DNA from: Hyphomonadaceae bacterium
GTDB taxonomy: Bacteria > Pseudomonadota > Alphaproteobacteria > Caulobacterales > Aquidulcibacteraceae
DNA: 36,436 nucleotides
NCBI GenBank assembly: GCA_020848895.1
Contig: JADLHI010000007.1
Location: 1-36,436, forward strand
Direction of reading: 5' to 3'
Position numbers and translations under genes: made by a program. Of this stretch, positions 26,002 through 33,475 are shown one piece after another. Within the stretch, counting starts at the first letter, position 1. Each line of letters opens with the position of its first letter. Under the pieces are notes generated by a model. The model saw only the letters and a program-made list of their open reading frames with translations. It made no database searches and was not told the DNA's origin.

Positions 26002-27128
26002 ACATCGGCGACAATGTCTAGGCCCAGCGCAGCGATGCGACTGCGGCCAAGGAGCGCCATCGTTCGTTGCAACTCACTTGTGAGGATGTCGAGCGCGCGG
26101 TTGACGCCGGCCTCCCCAAGAGCTGCGAGACCCCACAGATAGGGGCGTCCGATCGCCACCGCGTTCGCGCCCAGCGCGAGCGCCTTTGCGATGTCGCTGC
26201 CGCGACGGATGCCGCCGTCGAGGATAATCTGGCCTCGCCCCGCGACGGCATCGGCAATCGGCTTAAGCAGGTCGATTGTCGCGGGCGCTGTGTCGAGTTG
26301 ACGTCCGCCATGGTTGGAGACCCAGACTGCGTCAGCGCCAAGATCGATGCACTGAGCGGCGTCGCTTGGCCGGCCCACGCCTTTGATTGCGAAGGCGCCA
26401 TCCCATTGCTCGCGCATCCATGCTGCGTCGCGCCAAGTTACGGTGCGGTCAAATTGAGTGTTGATGAAATCGACAATGCTGCCGACACCGCCTGCGATGT
26501 GGGCGAAATTCTCGGCGCGGATAGGCGGGGTAGTTGCGAGATCGAAGAGGTAGCCAGGGCGGACAAGAGCCTGGGCCGCCGTGTGGGCGCTCACTTTCGG
26601 TGGAATCGAGAAGTGATTGCGTGGATCGCGCTCCCGGTTGCCGGCGACCGGCGTATCGACCGTCAAGACGATTGCGACGAATCCCGCAGCCTTGGCGCGC
26701 TGGAGAATCTCGCGAACCAGACCGCGATCCTTCCAGACATAGATTTGAAAAACCTTGGGCCCCGGCGTTTCTTGCGCGATCGTTTCGATGGACGTCGAGG
26801 CGAGCGTGGACACTGAATAGAGAAGGCCGTGTGTATGCGCCGCGCGCGCAACCGCGCGCTCGCCGGCGCGTGGATTGAAAAGGCGCGAGGAGGCCGTGGG
26901 CGCCATGATGATAGGCGCGGAAACCGCTTGGCCCAACACGTTGGCGGAAGTGTCGATAGTTGAGACGTCTCTTAGGACATCCCAAAGGAGCTCATGGCCG
27001 AGAAATCGCTCGGTGTTGCGGCGCAGGGTGATCTCGTCGTCGGCGCCGCCGTCGATGTAGTCAAACACCATGCGCGGTAGTCTGCGTCTCGCATGCTCGC
27101 GAAGGTCAGCGATTGAAACGATCGGCAT
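25962..27128 (-). CDS. lldD: FMN-dependent alpha-hydroxy-acid dehydrogenase, L-lactate type
   Basis: The 388-residue (beta/alpha)8 flavoprotein has the catalytic set of the glycolate oxidase/LldD family: Y24 (FDYIDGGADDE), Y130, D158, H273 and R276 (SNHGGRQLD), plus the phosphate-binding LDGGIRRGSD and AIGRPYLWGL. It should oxidise L-lactate to pyruvate, probably at the inner membrane feeding quinones. RhaD yields L-lactate, so this completes rhamnose breakdown to DHAP and pyruvate. The related 2-hydroxyacid oxidases (mandelate, glycolate) cannot be excluded. It lies 12 bp downstream of the PhyH gene in the same operon, and its 3' end overlaps the kinase gene by 40 bp. Confidence 0.9.
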   Translation of the reverse strand: MPIVSIADLREHARRRLPRMVFDYIDGGADDEITLRRNTERFLGHELLWDVLRDVSTIDTSANVLGQAVSAPIIMAPTASSRLFNPRAGERAVARAAHTHGLLYSVSTLASTSIETIAQETPGPKVFQIYVWKDRGLVREILQRAKAAGFVAIVLTVDTPVAGNRERDPRNHFSIPPKVSAHTAAQALVRPGYLFDLATTPPIRAENFAHIAGGVGSIVDFINTQFDRTVTWRDAAWMREQWDGAFAIKGVGRPSDAAQCIDLGADAVWVSNHGGRQLDTAPATIDLLKPIADAVAGRGQIILDGGIRRGSDIAKALALGANAVAIGRPYLWGLAALGEAGVNRALDILTSELQRTMALLGRSRIAALGLDIVADVQDADTRSRHLDR

Positions 27129-27140
27129 CAGTGGACTGGA

Positions 27141-27986
27141 CTACGCAGGTCTTGGCCATACAAGCGGGAAGTTCGCACCTTTCGGCTTGTCCCCAGTGTT
27201 GAAGACGAGCGGCTCGCGCAACAGAGCCGCAAGCTTTGGGTGAGCGAGGAAATTTGCGGCGCCTTCATCGAACACGGCGTCATCGCCGACATAGCGCAGC
27301 GCGAGCGCGCGTCTGCGTCGATGGAGGTCGAGATTGCCCGGCGACCAATGGAAGACGAGCGGGTGGTGGGCGATGACATCGCCCGGCTCCATCTCGCACG
27401 TAAGGATGTCGGCATCGGGTAGAAGCGAAGCCGCGTCCGGAAAAGGCGGCAACTTTGCCGCATCCAAGACTTGAGCGAAACCTGAGGACTTGCCGAAAGG
27501 CGTAGGCGCGTAGAGGACGCCAGATTTGTGCGAGCCTTTGACGTAGCGCATCGCGCCGCTCTCGGCGGTTACGCTGTCGAAGGGCACCCAGAGCGAGAGG
27601 ATATCGTCGCCGCGCAAGGGCCAGTAAGGGAGGTCCTGATGCCAAGGGGTCTCTTCTTTGGTGCTCGGCTCCTTGACCAGAAGCTGATCATAGAAGAGCC
27701 GTACGCTTTGGCCTTGAAGCAGTGCGTGCACGATTTCGGGCAGTGGCGAGTTGCAGGCAAAGTCCGCAAAGTCTGGATCGCGCATCCAGACCAGAAAATC
27801 GCCAAGAAAGCGCCCCTTGCCTTCGGCGTATTCCACCGAAGCTGCGCCGGGCGCTGCAAGCGTTCTTTCAACTGCGTCGCCCATTCGGGCGAGCCAGTCT
27901 TGCGGAATCAGGCCTCTCAAGACGACGGCGCCGTCCTTGAGGTACGTCTCTCGTTCACTCTGAGTGACGGCGCGGAGGGGGTTCAC
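27141..27986 (-). CDS. Phytanoyl-CoA dioxygenase (PhyH) family Fe(II)/2-oxoglutarate oxygenase
   Basis: The 281-residue protein has a double-stranded beta-helix oxygenase domain. Metal ligands are H116-x-D118 (WHQDLPYW) and H213 (VFHWSPGN); R224 or R226 nearby should bind 2-oxoglutarate. SLWVPFDSVTAESGAMRY is the family's typical strand. Such enzymes hydroxylate small molecules, with release of succinate and CO2. It precedes lldD by 12 bp. Together with the P450 it gives the locus two oxidative enzymes. A decayed homologue at 22579 lies beside rhaI, so this family has been tied to the locus at least twice. The substrate is unknown. Confidence 0.9.
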   Translation of the reverse strand: MNPLRAVTQSERETYLKDGAVVLRGLIPQDWLARMGDAVERTLAAPGAASVEYAEGKGRFLGDFLVWMRDPDFADFACNSPLPEIVHALLQGQSVRLFYDQLLVKEPSTKEETPWHQDLPYWPLRGDDILSLWVPFDSVTAESGAMRYVKGSHKSGVLYAPTPFGKSSGFAQVLDAAKLPPFPDAASLLPDADILTCEMEPGDVIAHHPLVFHWSPGNLDLHRRRRALALRYVGDDAVFDEGAANFLAHPKLAALLREPLVFNTGDKPKGANFPLVWPRPA

Positions 27987-28019
27987 GGAGATCGCCCTTT
28001 GGGTTTTGGTGTTGCCCTC

Positions 28020-28057
28020 AAAAAAGTTGAGGCGCAGCGCGAGATGTGCGCTGCGCC
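28020..28057 (-). terminator. Rho-independent terminator of TonB receptor 2
   Basis: GGCGCAGCGC (28031-28040) and GCGCTGCGCC (28048-28057) form a perfect 10-bp stem with a 7-nt loop. Read on the minus strand it is followed by TCAAC and six T residues (28025-28020). It lies 20 bp past the receptor stop. Confidence 0.85.
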
Positions 28058-28076
28058 CCAGGTCTCAGGAGGAAAC

Positions 28077-30386
28077 TTAGAACCTGACGCTAACCGAGGC
28101 GCCGATCGCGCGCGGTGCGCGCGTGGTTACGAGGCCGCCGAACAATTGGCGCCCAACCAGCGGCGCGCCGCCGATTCCGAGTTGGCCGCGCACATAGTCA
28201 TATTGCTGGCCAGGGTCGGGCAGGAAGACGCCAGCGACGGCCGCGTCCTCTTCGGTCACGTTGGTGGCGAAGATACGGAACGAGATGTTGTTGAAGTCCA
28301 ATCCCGTCCGCAAATTGACGATGGTGGCGTCGCCGACATAGGCCGCCGCTGGCTGGACGGCGCTTTGATCTGATTGGTAGCTGATATCGATCCGATTGAA
28401 CCAATCGAGATTGGGCCCCAACGGCGCCACGTACTGAATGGAGGTGTTGGCCTGCCACTCAGAAACGTATTGGAGACGCGTGCCGGCCAGATTGGGGTTC
28501 ATGCCGATCGCGCCGAGCAGGGCGAAATTATATTCATCGTAGCTGGAGTCGGTATAGGCGACGCCCGCATTGATCTCGAGACCATCCATGGGACGCGCTC
28601 GCAATTCAAGTTCAGCGCCCTGGACAGTCGCGGCCCCGGCATTGACGTTAATCAACGCGCCCGATGCCCCGATGGCGCGCACGATTTGGTCAGACCAATC
28701 GATTTGGTAGATCGCGCCGTTCAAGACCAAGCGTCCATCATACCAAGAGGTCTTGGCGCCAATTTCATAGTTCCAGGCGGTTTCTGGATCGTAGAGCCGT
28801 TCGCTGGGAATAGGCGAACCCGCGACAATGTTGGTATTGAAGCCGCCGACTTTCACGGCTTGTGCGGCTGAGGCGTAGAGGAGCACATCCTCGGCGAGGT
28901 CGTATTCGAGTGTGAAGCGCGGCACGAAGTTCTCGAAGTCACGCTCGTCCGCGAACAGCAGCGTCACCGGTCCCGGCGCTGGATTCAACAATCCGCCGAT
29001 TGCCACCGAGTCAACGCTTTTGGTTTCGCTGGTCCAGCGGCCTTCAGCCGAGACCCGCAAGCGATCGGTGATGTCGTAACCGATTTGGCCAAACAGAGCG
29101 AAGCTCTCGGTCTCTTCGTGGACGTCGCTGACGCCCCCGCCCACGAGCCGCCGCCACGCGCCGAATCCGCCCGCGCCGGTGGTCGTGATGATGGAGACCG
29201 CGTCCGCGCCGTAGGCGTTGTCGACATGAGTGTCGCTGCTCACAACATAGTAATAGGCGCCCACAAGCCATGACAGCCGACTATCGCCCGTCGAGGCGAG
29301 GCGGAATTCTTGACTAATGTCGTAGAGGTCGGTGAGGGTCGTTTGGTAGTTTGCTTGGGCTGCAGTGTAATCCGCATCGACCGCGAAATCGAGGTGGAGA
29401 TCGTTGAAGCCGGTGATCGATGTGAACGAGACATTGTCACCCTGCCACTCGCCGGTGAGCGAGAACGCGCCCAGTTCGCGATTGTTATGTCCGGGTGTGA
29501 CTGCGAAGGTGTCAGAGCCCTGCAATTCGCCGGTAAACATCTGATTGCCGGCTGGCGTTGGCGGGCCTTGAAGGAAGGTGGGGAACGAGTTGTTGGCCGC
29601 AAACCGCAACGGGTCGTCGCCGTCCTCGGTGTTCTGGTAGGCGCCGCGCAGACGGAACGTGATGTCATTGGTGGGGCGCGCCTCCAAGGTCCCCGCGATG
29701 ACTGTCGTCTCGCGGGTGTCGAGGTTGCCGCCTGTCAGGCTGTTCTCAAAATAGCCGTCGCTGGAACTGTGTGTCGCGCCAACGCGGAAATAGAGATTGT
29801 TCTCAGCGATCGGGCCACTCAACGAGCCGCGCAATCCGACGGTGTTGAATTCGCCGTAGCTGGCCTCAAGGCGTCCCTCGAAATCGTCAGAGGGCGCGCG
29901 CGAGATGATGTTGACCGCGCCACCAAAGGTGTTGCGCCCGTAAAGCGCGCTTTGGGGGCCTTTGATGACCTCGATGCGCGCGACATCGTCACCAAGCATG
30001 GCGTCCATCATCGCGCGCGATGAAACATAAACGCCGTCGATGAAGAAGCCGACGTTTGGCTCGCCGATCGTTGTCGATTGGCCCCGGATAACCGGCAGCG
30101 ATGCGCCGCCGCCAAAGAGGGGCGCGAAGGTGAAGCCAGGCGTCATGGACGCGATGTCTTCGATGTTCTCGACGCCGGCGTTTTCGATCGTTTCCGCCGT
30201 AAACGCATTGATCGAGAGCGGGACAGATTGAAGCGTTTCTTCTCGCCGGCGCGCCGTCACAACGATCTCGTCGGAGGCTTCAGCGCCTTCCTGAGCCGAG
30301 GCGATGCCGACGGGGGCCGCCCAAACGGCCGCAAGAGCGCTCGCGCCCAATAAACTCAGACCAAATGGCCGCTTCTGTCTGCTCAT
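28077..30386 (-). CDS. TonB-dependent outer-membrane receptor 2
   Basis: The 769-residue protein starts at ATG 30386 with GGGGAGGA just upstream. A signal peptide ends near ASAQE (~31), a TonB box DEIVVTARRREETLQSVP follows, and the plug has VIRGQSTT, FIDGVYVSS and RIEVIKGPQSALYGRNTFGG. The barrel ends with a C-terminal aromatic residue (SVSVRF). It belongs to the general siderophore/glycoside receptor type rather than the larger form of receptor 1. A direct-repeat operator lies about 75-87 bp upstream, so joint induction with the rhamnose genes is likely. Terminated by a strong hairpin. Confidence 0.93.
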   Translation of the reverse strand: MSRQKRPFGLSLLGASALAAVWAAPVGIASAQEGAEASDEIVVTARRREETLQSVPLSINAFTAETIENAGVENIEDIASMTPGFTFAPLFGGGASLPVIRGQSTTIGEPNVGFFIDGVYVSSRAMMDAMLGDDVARIEVIKGPQSALYGRNTFGGAVNIISRAPSDDFEGRLEASYGEFNTVGLRGSLSGPIAENNLYFRVGATHSSSDGYFENSLTGGNLDTRETTVIAGTLEARPTNDITFRLRGAYQNTEDGDDPLRFAANNSFPTFLQGPPTPAGNQMFTGELQGSDTFAVTPGHNNRELGAFSLTGEWQGDNVSFTSITGFNDLHLDFAVDADYTAAQANYQTTLTDLYDISQEFRLASTGDSRLSWLVGAYYYVVSSDTHVDNAYGADAVSIITTTGAGGFGAWRRLVGGGVSDVHEETESFALFGQIGYDITDRLRVSAEGRWTSETKSVDSVAIGGLLNPAPGPVTLLFADERDFENFVPRFTLEYDLAEDVLLYASAAQAVKVGGFNTNIVAGSPIPSERLYDPETAWNYEIGAKTSWYDGRLVLNGAIYQIDWSDQIVRAIGASGALINVNAGAATVQGAELELRARPMDGLEINAGVAYTDSSYDEYNFALLGAIGMNPNLAGTRLQYVSEWQANTSIQYVAPLGPNLDWFNRIDISYQSDQSAVQPAAAYVGDATIVNLRTGLDFNNISFRIFATNVTEEDAAVAGVFLPDPGQQYDYVRGQLGIGGAPLVGRQLFGGLVTTRAPRAIGASVSVRF

Positions 30387-30425
30387 ATCGTCCTCCCCAG
30401 TCGACTCTCATCGGTCGATGATCAA

Positions 30426-30454
30426 AATTAACACGAGTTTGATCGAACTGTCCA
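30426..30454 (-). promoter_or_regulatory. Possible promoter of TonB receptor 2
   Basis: On the minus strand TGGACA (30454-30449), a 17-bp spacer and TTAATT (30431-30426) resemble a sigma70 promoter. It lies just downstream of the direct-repeat operator and 40 bp before the start codon. Confidence 0.4.
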
Positions 30455-30475
30455 TAATCGGTCACAAGCGATCAA
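30452..30475 (-). promoter_or_regulatory. Direct-repeat operator, TonB receptor 2
   Basis: On the minus strand TTGATCGCTTGTGACCG followed by ATTATGG has GATCG (30473-30469) and GACCG (30463-30459) 10 bp apart. It matches the other copies at the outer bases too (TT before, ATG after). Additional GATCA elements at 30444 and 30423 do not keep the spacing. Confidence 0.55.
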
Positions 30476-30525
30476 TTTTGGGCAAATCAGAACCGCTGCG
30501 CTGAGCGTTCGGCTCAGTCTCCATA

Positions 30526-30543
30526 TAGTAACATTTGCAACTA
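30526..30543. promoter_or_regulatory. Palindromic MarR-type operator upstream of the MFS transporter
   Basis: TAGTAACATTTGCAACTA fits the palindrome TAGTNNCAWWTGNNACTA and shares it with 33402-33419. The local MarR gene is the natural candidate regulator. It lies 65-90 bp before the transporter start. Confidence 0.6.
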
Positions 30544-30590
30544 CTGTTCTTCGTGTCAATGTCCGTGACGGCAGGCGCCGGGTTTTTCGG

Positions 30591-31859
30591 GTGCGTTTTC
30601 GGCGGGGGCGAGGTCATGACCGAGCGGTCTTGGGCGCACGGGGTCACGCTTGGCGCGTGGGGCTACTTTGTTTCGTTGTCACTATGTTCGAGGGGTTCGA
30701 CCTTCAGGTCATTGGCGTGCTCGCGCCCACCATCGGCCGCGAAATGGCGCTGACGCCGGCCGCTCTAGGGGGCGTCTTTGGCGCCGCGACGCTAGGGTTG
30801 TTGGCAGGCGCGATCATCTCGGGGTTCCTCGCCGACAAGGTGGGACGAAAGCCCACGCTTGTGGCCTCCATCGGCGTCTTTGCTCTATGCACGTGGGCGA
30901 CCTCTCTTGCCCAATCGGGTGACCAACTCGTCCTCGCGCGTTTGCTCACGGGACTTGGCCTCGGCGGCGCCATGCCGAGTATCGCGGCGCTTTCATCGGA
31001 GGCCGTTGGCCGCAAGAACCATATAGCATTCGTCACCAGCATGTTTGCTGGGATGCCGTTCGGCGGCGCCTTGTCAGCGCTGGCCGTTGCGCTTTGGCCG
31101 GGTGAGATTTCGTGGCGGTCGGTGTTTGAGATTGGTGGATGGGCGCAATTGGCGCTTACGCTCGTCATTCTCGTGCTCATGCCGGAGTCGCGGGCATTCT
31201 TGGACCGCAAGCGCGCCGCCCCCGGCGCCGACGTATCTCAGGAAGCGGGCGCGTCGCCTCCAGTGATACGCGCGCCTGTGTCTTATTGGGTCGGCGTGAG
31301 CGGCCTATGCGTTGCGTTCTTCTTTACGTTGCTCAGCTTGCACTTCTTCTTGAATTGGCTGCCATCCATGCTCTCGGGGCAAGGCTTTGGCGGACGCGAA
31401 GCCGCTTTCGTGTCGTTTGCATTTGGAATGGCCGGCGCCCTCGGGAGCGTTGTCGTCGGTGCGCTGGCGCAAGGCGGGCGCGCGCGGCTGGCAATGTTTG
31501 CGGCCTATGCTGGCATAGCGTTTGTGTCAGCGTTCCCTTCGGTTTTCGGCGCCAGTCTCGTTGGCGCCTTGGCGCTTGGGGCGCTTGTCGGCTTTTGTCT
31601 AGTTGGCGGGCAGATGACGTTGTACGGGCTCGCGCCGGGGTTTTTCGCCAGCCACGTTCGTGGCCTCGGGGTTGGCGTTACAATTGCCGCCGGGCGGTTG
31701 GGTTCGTTCGTGGGGCCAACGCTCGCCGGCGCTCTGTTGGGTCTTGGGTGGACGCAGCGCGACGTGATGGCGCTTAACGCGCCAGCAGCGTTGTTGGCCG
31801 CCGGCGCACTTGCTGTCGCGGTCTCGTTTTCTGGAAAGGCCACACCCAACGAGGACTGA
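30591..31859 (+). CDS. MFS transporter, aromatic acid:H+ symporter type, N-terminus possibly frameshifted
   Basis: The 422-residue frame holds about 12 membrane segments and family motifs: TMFEGFDLQVIGVLAPTI in helix 1 (a D in the FEGFD block typical of AAHS carriers) and GFLADKVGRKPTL in the 2-3 loop. It should import an aromatic or related organic acid. The start is uncertain. GTG 30591 gives an arginine-rich leader without a clear ribosome site. A better start, ATG 30616 after GCGAGG, opens a different frame (MTERSWAHGVTLGAW) that would join this one only through an indel near 30650-30670. Either the gene is inactivated or an alternative start (GTG ~30657) is used. It is convergent with the marR gene. 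Confidence 0.8.
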   Translation: MRFRRGRGHDRAVLGARGHAWRVGLLCFVVTMFEGFDLQVIGVLAPTIGREMALTPAALGGVFGAATLGLLAGAIISGFLADKVGRKPTLVASIGVFALCTWATSLAQSGDQLVLARLLTGLGLGGAMPSIAALSSEAVGRKNHIAFVTSMFAGMPFGGALSALAVALWPGEISWRSVFEIGGWAQLALTLVILVLMPESRAFLDRKRAAPGADVSQEAGASPPVIRAPVSYWVGVSGLCVAFFFTLLSLHFFLNWLPSMLSGQGFGGREAAFVSFAFGMAGALGSVVVGALAQGGRARLAMFAAYAGIAFVSAFPSVFGASLVGALALGALVGFCLVGGQMTLYGLAPGFFASHVRGLGVGVTIAAGRLGSFVGPTLAGALLGLGWTQRDVMALNAPAALLAAGALAVAVSFSGKATPNED

Positions 31860-31862
31860 CGA

Positions 31863-32342
31863 TCACTCTTCCGGCGCTAGCTGGCGGGCCTTGGCGCAAA
31901 CTTTCGTGAGCAACTCCATTAGCAGGCGCCGCTCATTTGGTGAGAGGTCGTCCAGGACTTGATCCTGGTAACTCAAGGCGACCGGGGCGATTTCTTGATA
32001 GGCGGTGCGTCCATGCGCTGTCAGGTGCAAATGGAAGGCGCGCGCGTCAGTTTTCGATTTCACGCGGTTGACCAGTCCACGTTGGCGCAAACCTTGAATC
32101 GCGCGGCTCACCGTGACTTTGTCCATGGCAGAAAGCGCGACGATGTCTTGAGCGGTCATCGGGCCTTCGGCGCCGAGCGTGCAGAGCACCCGCCACTGCC
32201 AAACGGTCAACCCAAAGCGCGCCTTGTAGGCGCCGCCGATCAAGTTAGACACCGCGTTCGCAGCAACGGTTAGATGGTAGGGAAGATAGTCGCTGAGGCG
32301 CAGCAGCGGCGTCGTCAGGGTTTTTTGTTGGGGCGTATTCAT
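31863..32342 (-). CDS. MarR-family transcriptional regulator
   Basis: The 159-residue protein has the MarR winged helix in the middle (GPMTAQDIVALSAMDKVTVSRAIQGLRQRGLV, in part, residues ~58-90) and a helical C-terminus for dimerisation. These proteins repress catabolic or resistance genes and are released by small, often aromatic, ligands. Its ATG overlaps the FAH-family stop by 4 nt, so it is cotranscribed with that gene. The 18-bp palindrome found before the MFS gene and before the FAH/dipeptidase divergent pair suits a MarR dimer, implying autoregulation. Assignment is inference. Confidence 0.9.
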   Translation of the reverse strand: MNTPQQKTLTTPLLRLSDYLPYHLTVAANAVSNLIGGAYKARFGLTVWQWRVLCTLGAEGPMTAQDIVALSAMDKVTVSRAIQGLRQRGLVNRVKSKTDARAFHLHLTAHGRTAYQEIAPVALSYQDQVLDDLSPNERRLLMELLTKVCAKARQLAPEE

Positions 32343-33358
32343 GACTTGGATCCCCCGTGAGCCACGTGCTGGTCGATTTTGCCGAAAATGGAGGCGCCGT
32401 CTTCGTTGAGCATGTCAATCTCAACTCGGTCTCCTCGCCGGAGAAAAGGTGCGCTGACACTCCCGTTTGCTATTTCCTCAACAGCGCGCAATTCCGCGAG
32501 GCAAGAATAGCCGACGCCGCCCAAATCCACCGAAGCTCCGGGACCGCCGTCGGCGCCGCGATTTGAGACTGTGCCCGAGCCGATGATTGTGCCGGCGCAA
32601 AGGTTCCGGGTCCTGGCGGCGTGGGCAATGAGCGTCGGAAAATCAAACACCATGTCCACGCCTGCGTTGGCTTGGCCAAGCAGGCGGCCTCGAACGCGAA
32701 CGTTAAGGGGCAGGTGCACCCGCCCGCCGCGCCATGCGCCGCCGAGCTCGTCGGGGGTCACGGCGACGGGTGAAAACGACGACGCCGGCTTCGATTGGAC
32801 AAAGCCCAGTCCCTTGGAGAGTTCTGCCGGAATCAAATTCCGCAACGACACGTCGTTCATCAGCATTATAAGGCGAATGGCGTTCGCGCACTCGTGGGCG
32901 CTAGCGCCCATGGCGACGTCACTGGTGATGACGGCCACTTCACCTTCAAGATCCAAGCCCCACCTTTCGTTCGCAAGCGGTATCGGATCGCAGGGACCGA
33001 GAAACGAGTCGGAGCCACCTTGATACATCAGCGGATCGGTCCTGAAGCTCGCTGGCATTGCAATCCCACGCGCGCGCCGGACAAGTTCAACGTGATTGAC
33101 ATACGCCGACCCGTCGAGGAATTGGTACGCGCGTGGCAGAGGCGCGGCGCAGGCGCGCGGGTCGAACGGCAGCGTGGCGACACGGTCGTTAGAGATGTCG
33201 TCACTGAGTTCCCGGAGCGCGGGCTCGCACGTGCTCCAATTGTCGATCGCACCTTGAAGTGTCGATGCAGTGGGCTCGGCTGACGCCATGCGGTCGAGCT
33301 GTTCAGACACGACGACAAGTCGCCCGTCGCGTCCGTGGGCCAATGACGCCAGTTTCAA
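32339..33358 (-). CDS. Fumarylacetoacetate hydrolase (FAH) family protein
   Basis: The protein has about 339 residues. An N-terminal FAH domain begins KLASLAHGRDGRLVVVS; the catalytic domain has YQFLDGSAYVNHVELVRRARG, metal-site acids in DLEGEVAVI, MNDVSLRNL and GSGTVSNRG. Members hydrolyse C-C bonds of beta-diketo acids in aromatic breakdown, e.g. fumarylacetoacetate. I prefer TTG 33358, with GGAG seven bases upstream, because it gives the family's usual MKLA start; GTG 33394 extends the frame but has no ribosome site. It is cotranscribed with marR and divergent from the dipeptidase. It could complete the homogentisate route begun by HppD, but maleylacetoacetate isomerase and homogentisate dioxygenase are absent. 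Confidence 0.88.
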   Translation of the reverse strand: MKLASLAHGRDGRLVVVSEQLDRMASAEPTASTLQGAIDNWSTCEPALRELSDDISNDRVATLPFDPRACAAPLPRAYQFLDGSAYVNHVELVRRARGIAMPASFRTDPLMYQGGSDSFLGPCDPIPLANERWGLDLEGEVAVITSDVAMGASAHECANAIRLIMLMNDVSLRNLIPAELSKGLGFVQSKPASSFSPVAVTPDELGGAWRGGRVHLPLNVRVRGRLLGQANAGVDMVFDFPTLIAHAARTRNLCAGTIIGSGTVSNRGADGGPGASVDLGGVGYSCLAELRAVEEIANGSVSAPFLRRGDRVEIDMLNEDGASIFGKIDQHVAHGGSKS

Positions 33359-33401
33359 GGTCAAGCTCCACGCGCCTGCGCATTGCGCGCTCACAACTAT
33401 A

Positions 33402-33419
33402 TAGTTACAAATGAGACTA
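33402..33419. promoter_or_regulatory. Palindromic MarR-type operator between FAH and dipeptidase genes
   Basis: TAGTTACAAATGAGACTA fits TAGTNNCAWWTGNNACTA, as at 30526. It overlaps a perfect 12-bp palindrome AACTATATAGTT (33395-33406). The location suits control of both the FAH-marR operon and the forward operon from 33476. Confidence 0.6.
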
Positions 33420-33475
33420 GTCGAGAAGGCGAGGGCTAACTCCCACGGAGGGGGCCCGAAGCGAGGTGACGGGGC

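Noticed and set aside
27528..28373. Plus-strand frame of 281 codons across the PhyH gene and TonB receptor 2 end
   Set aside because: It spans two real minus-strand genes and a terminator hairpin; no recognisable domain.
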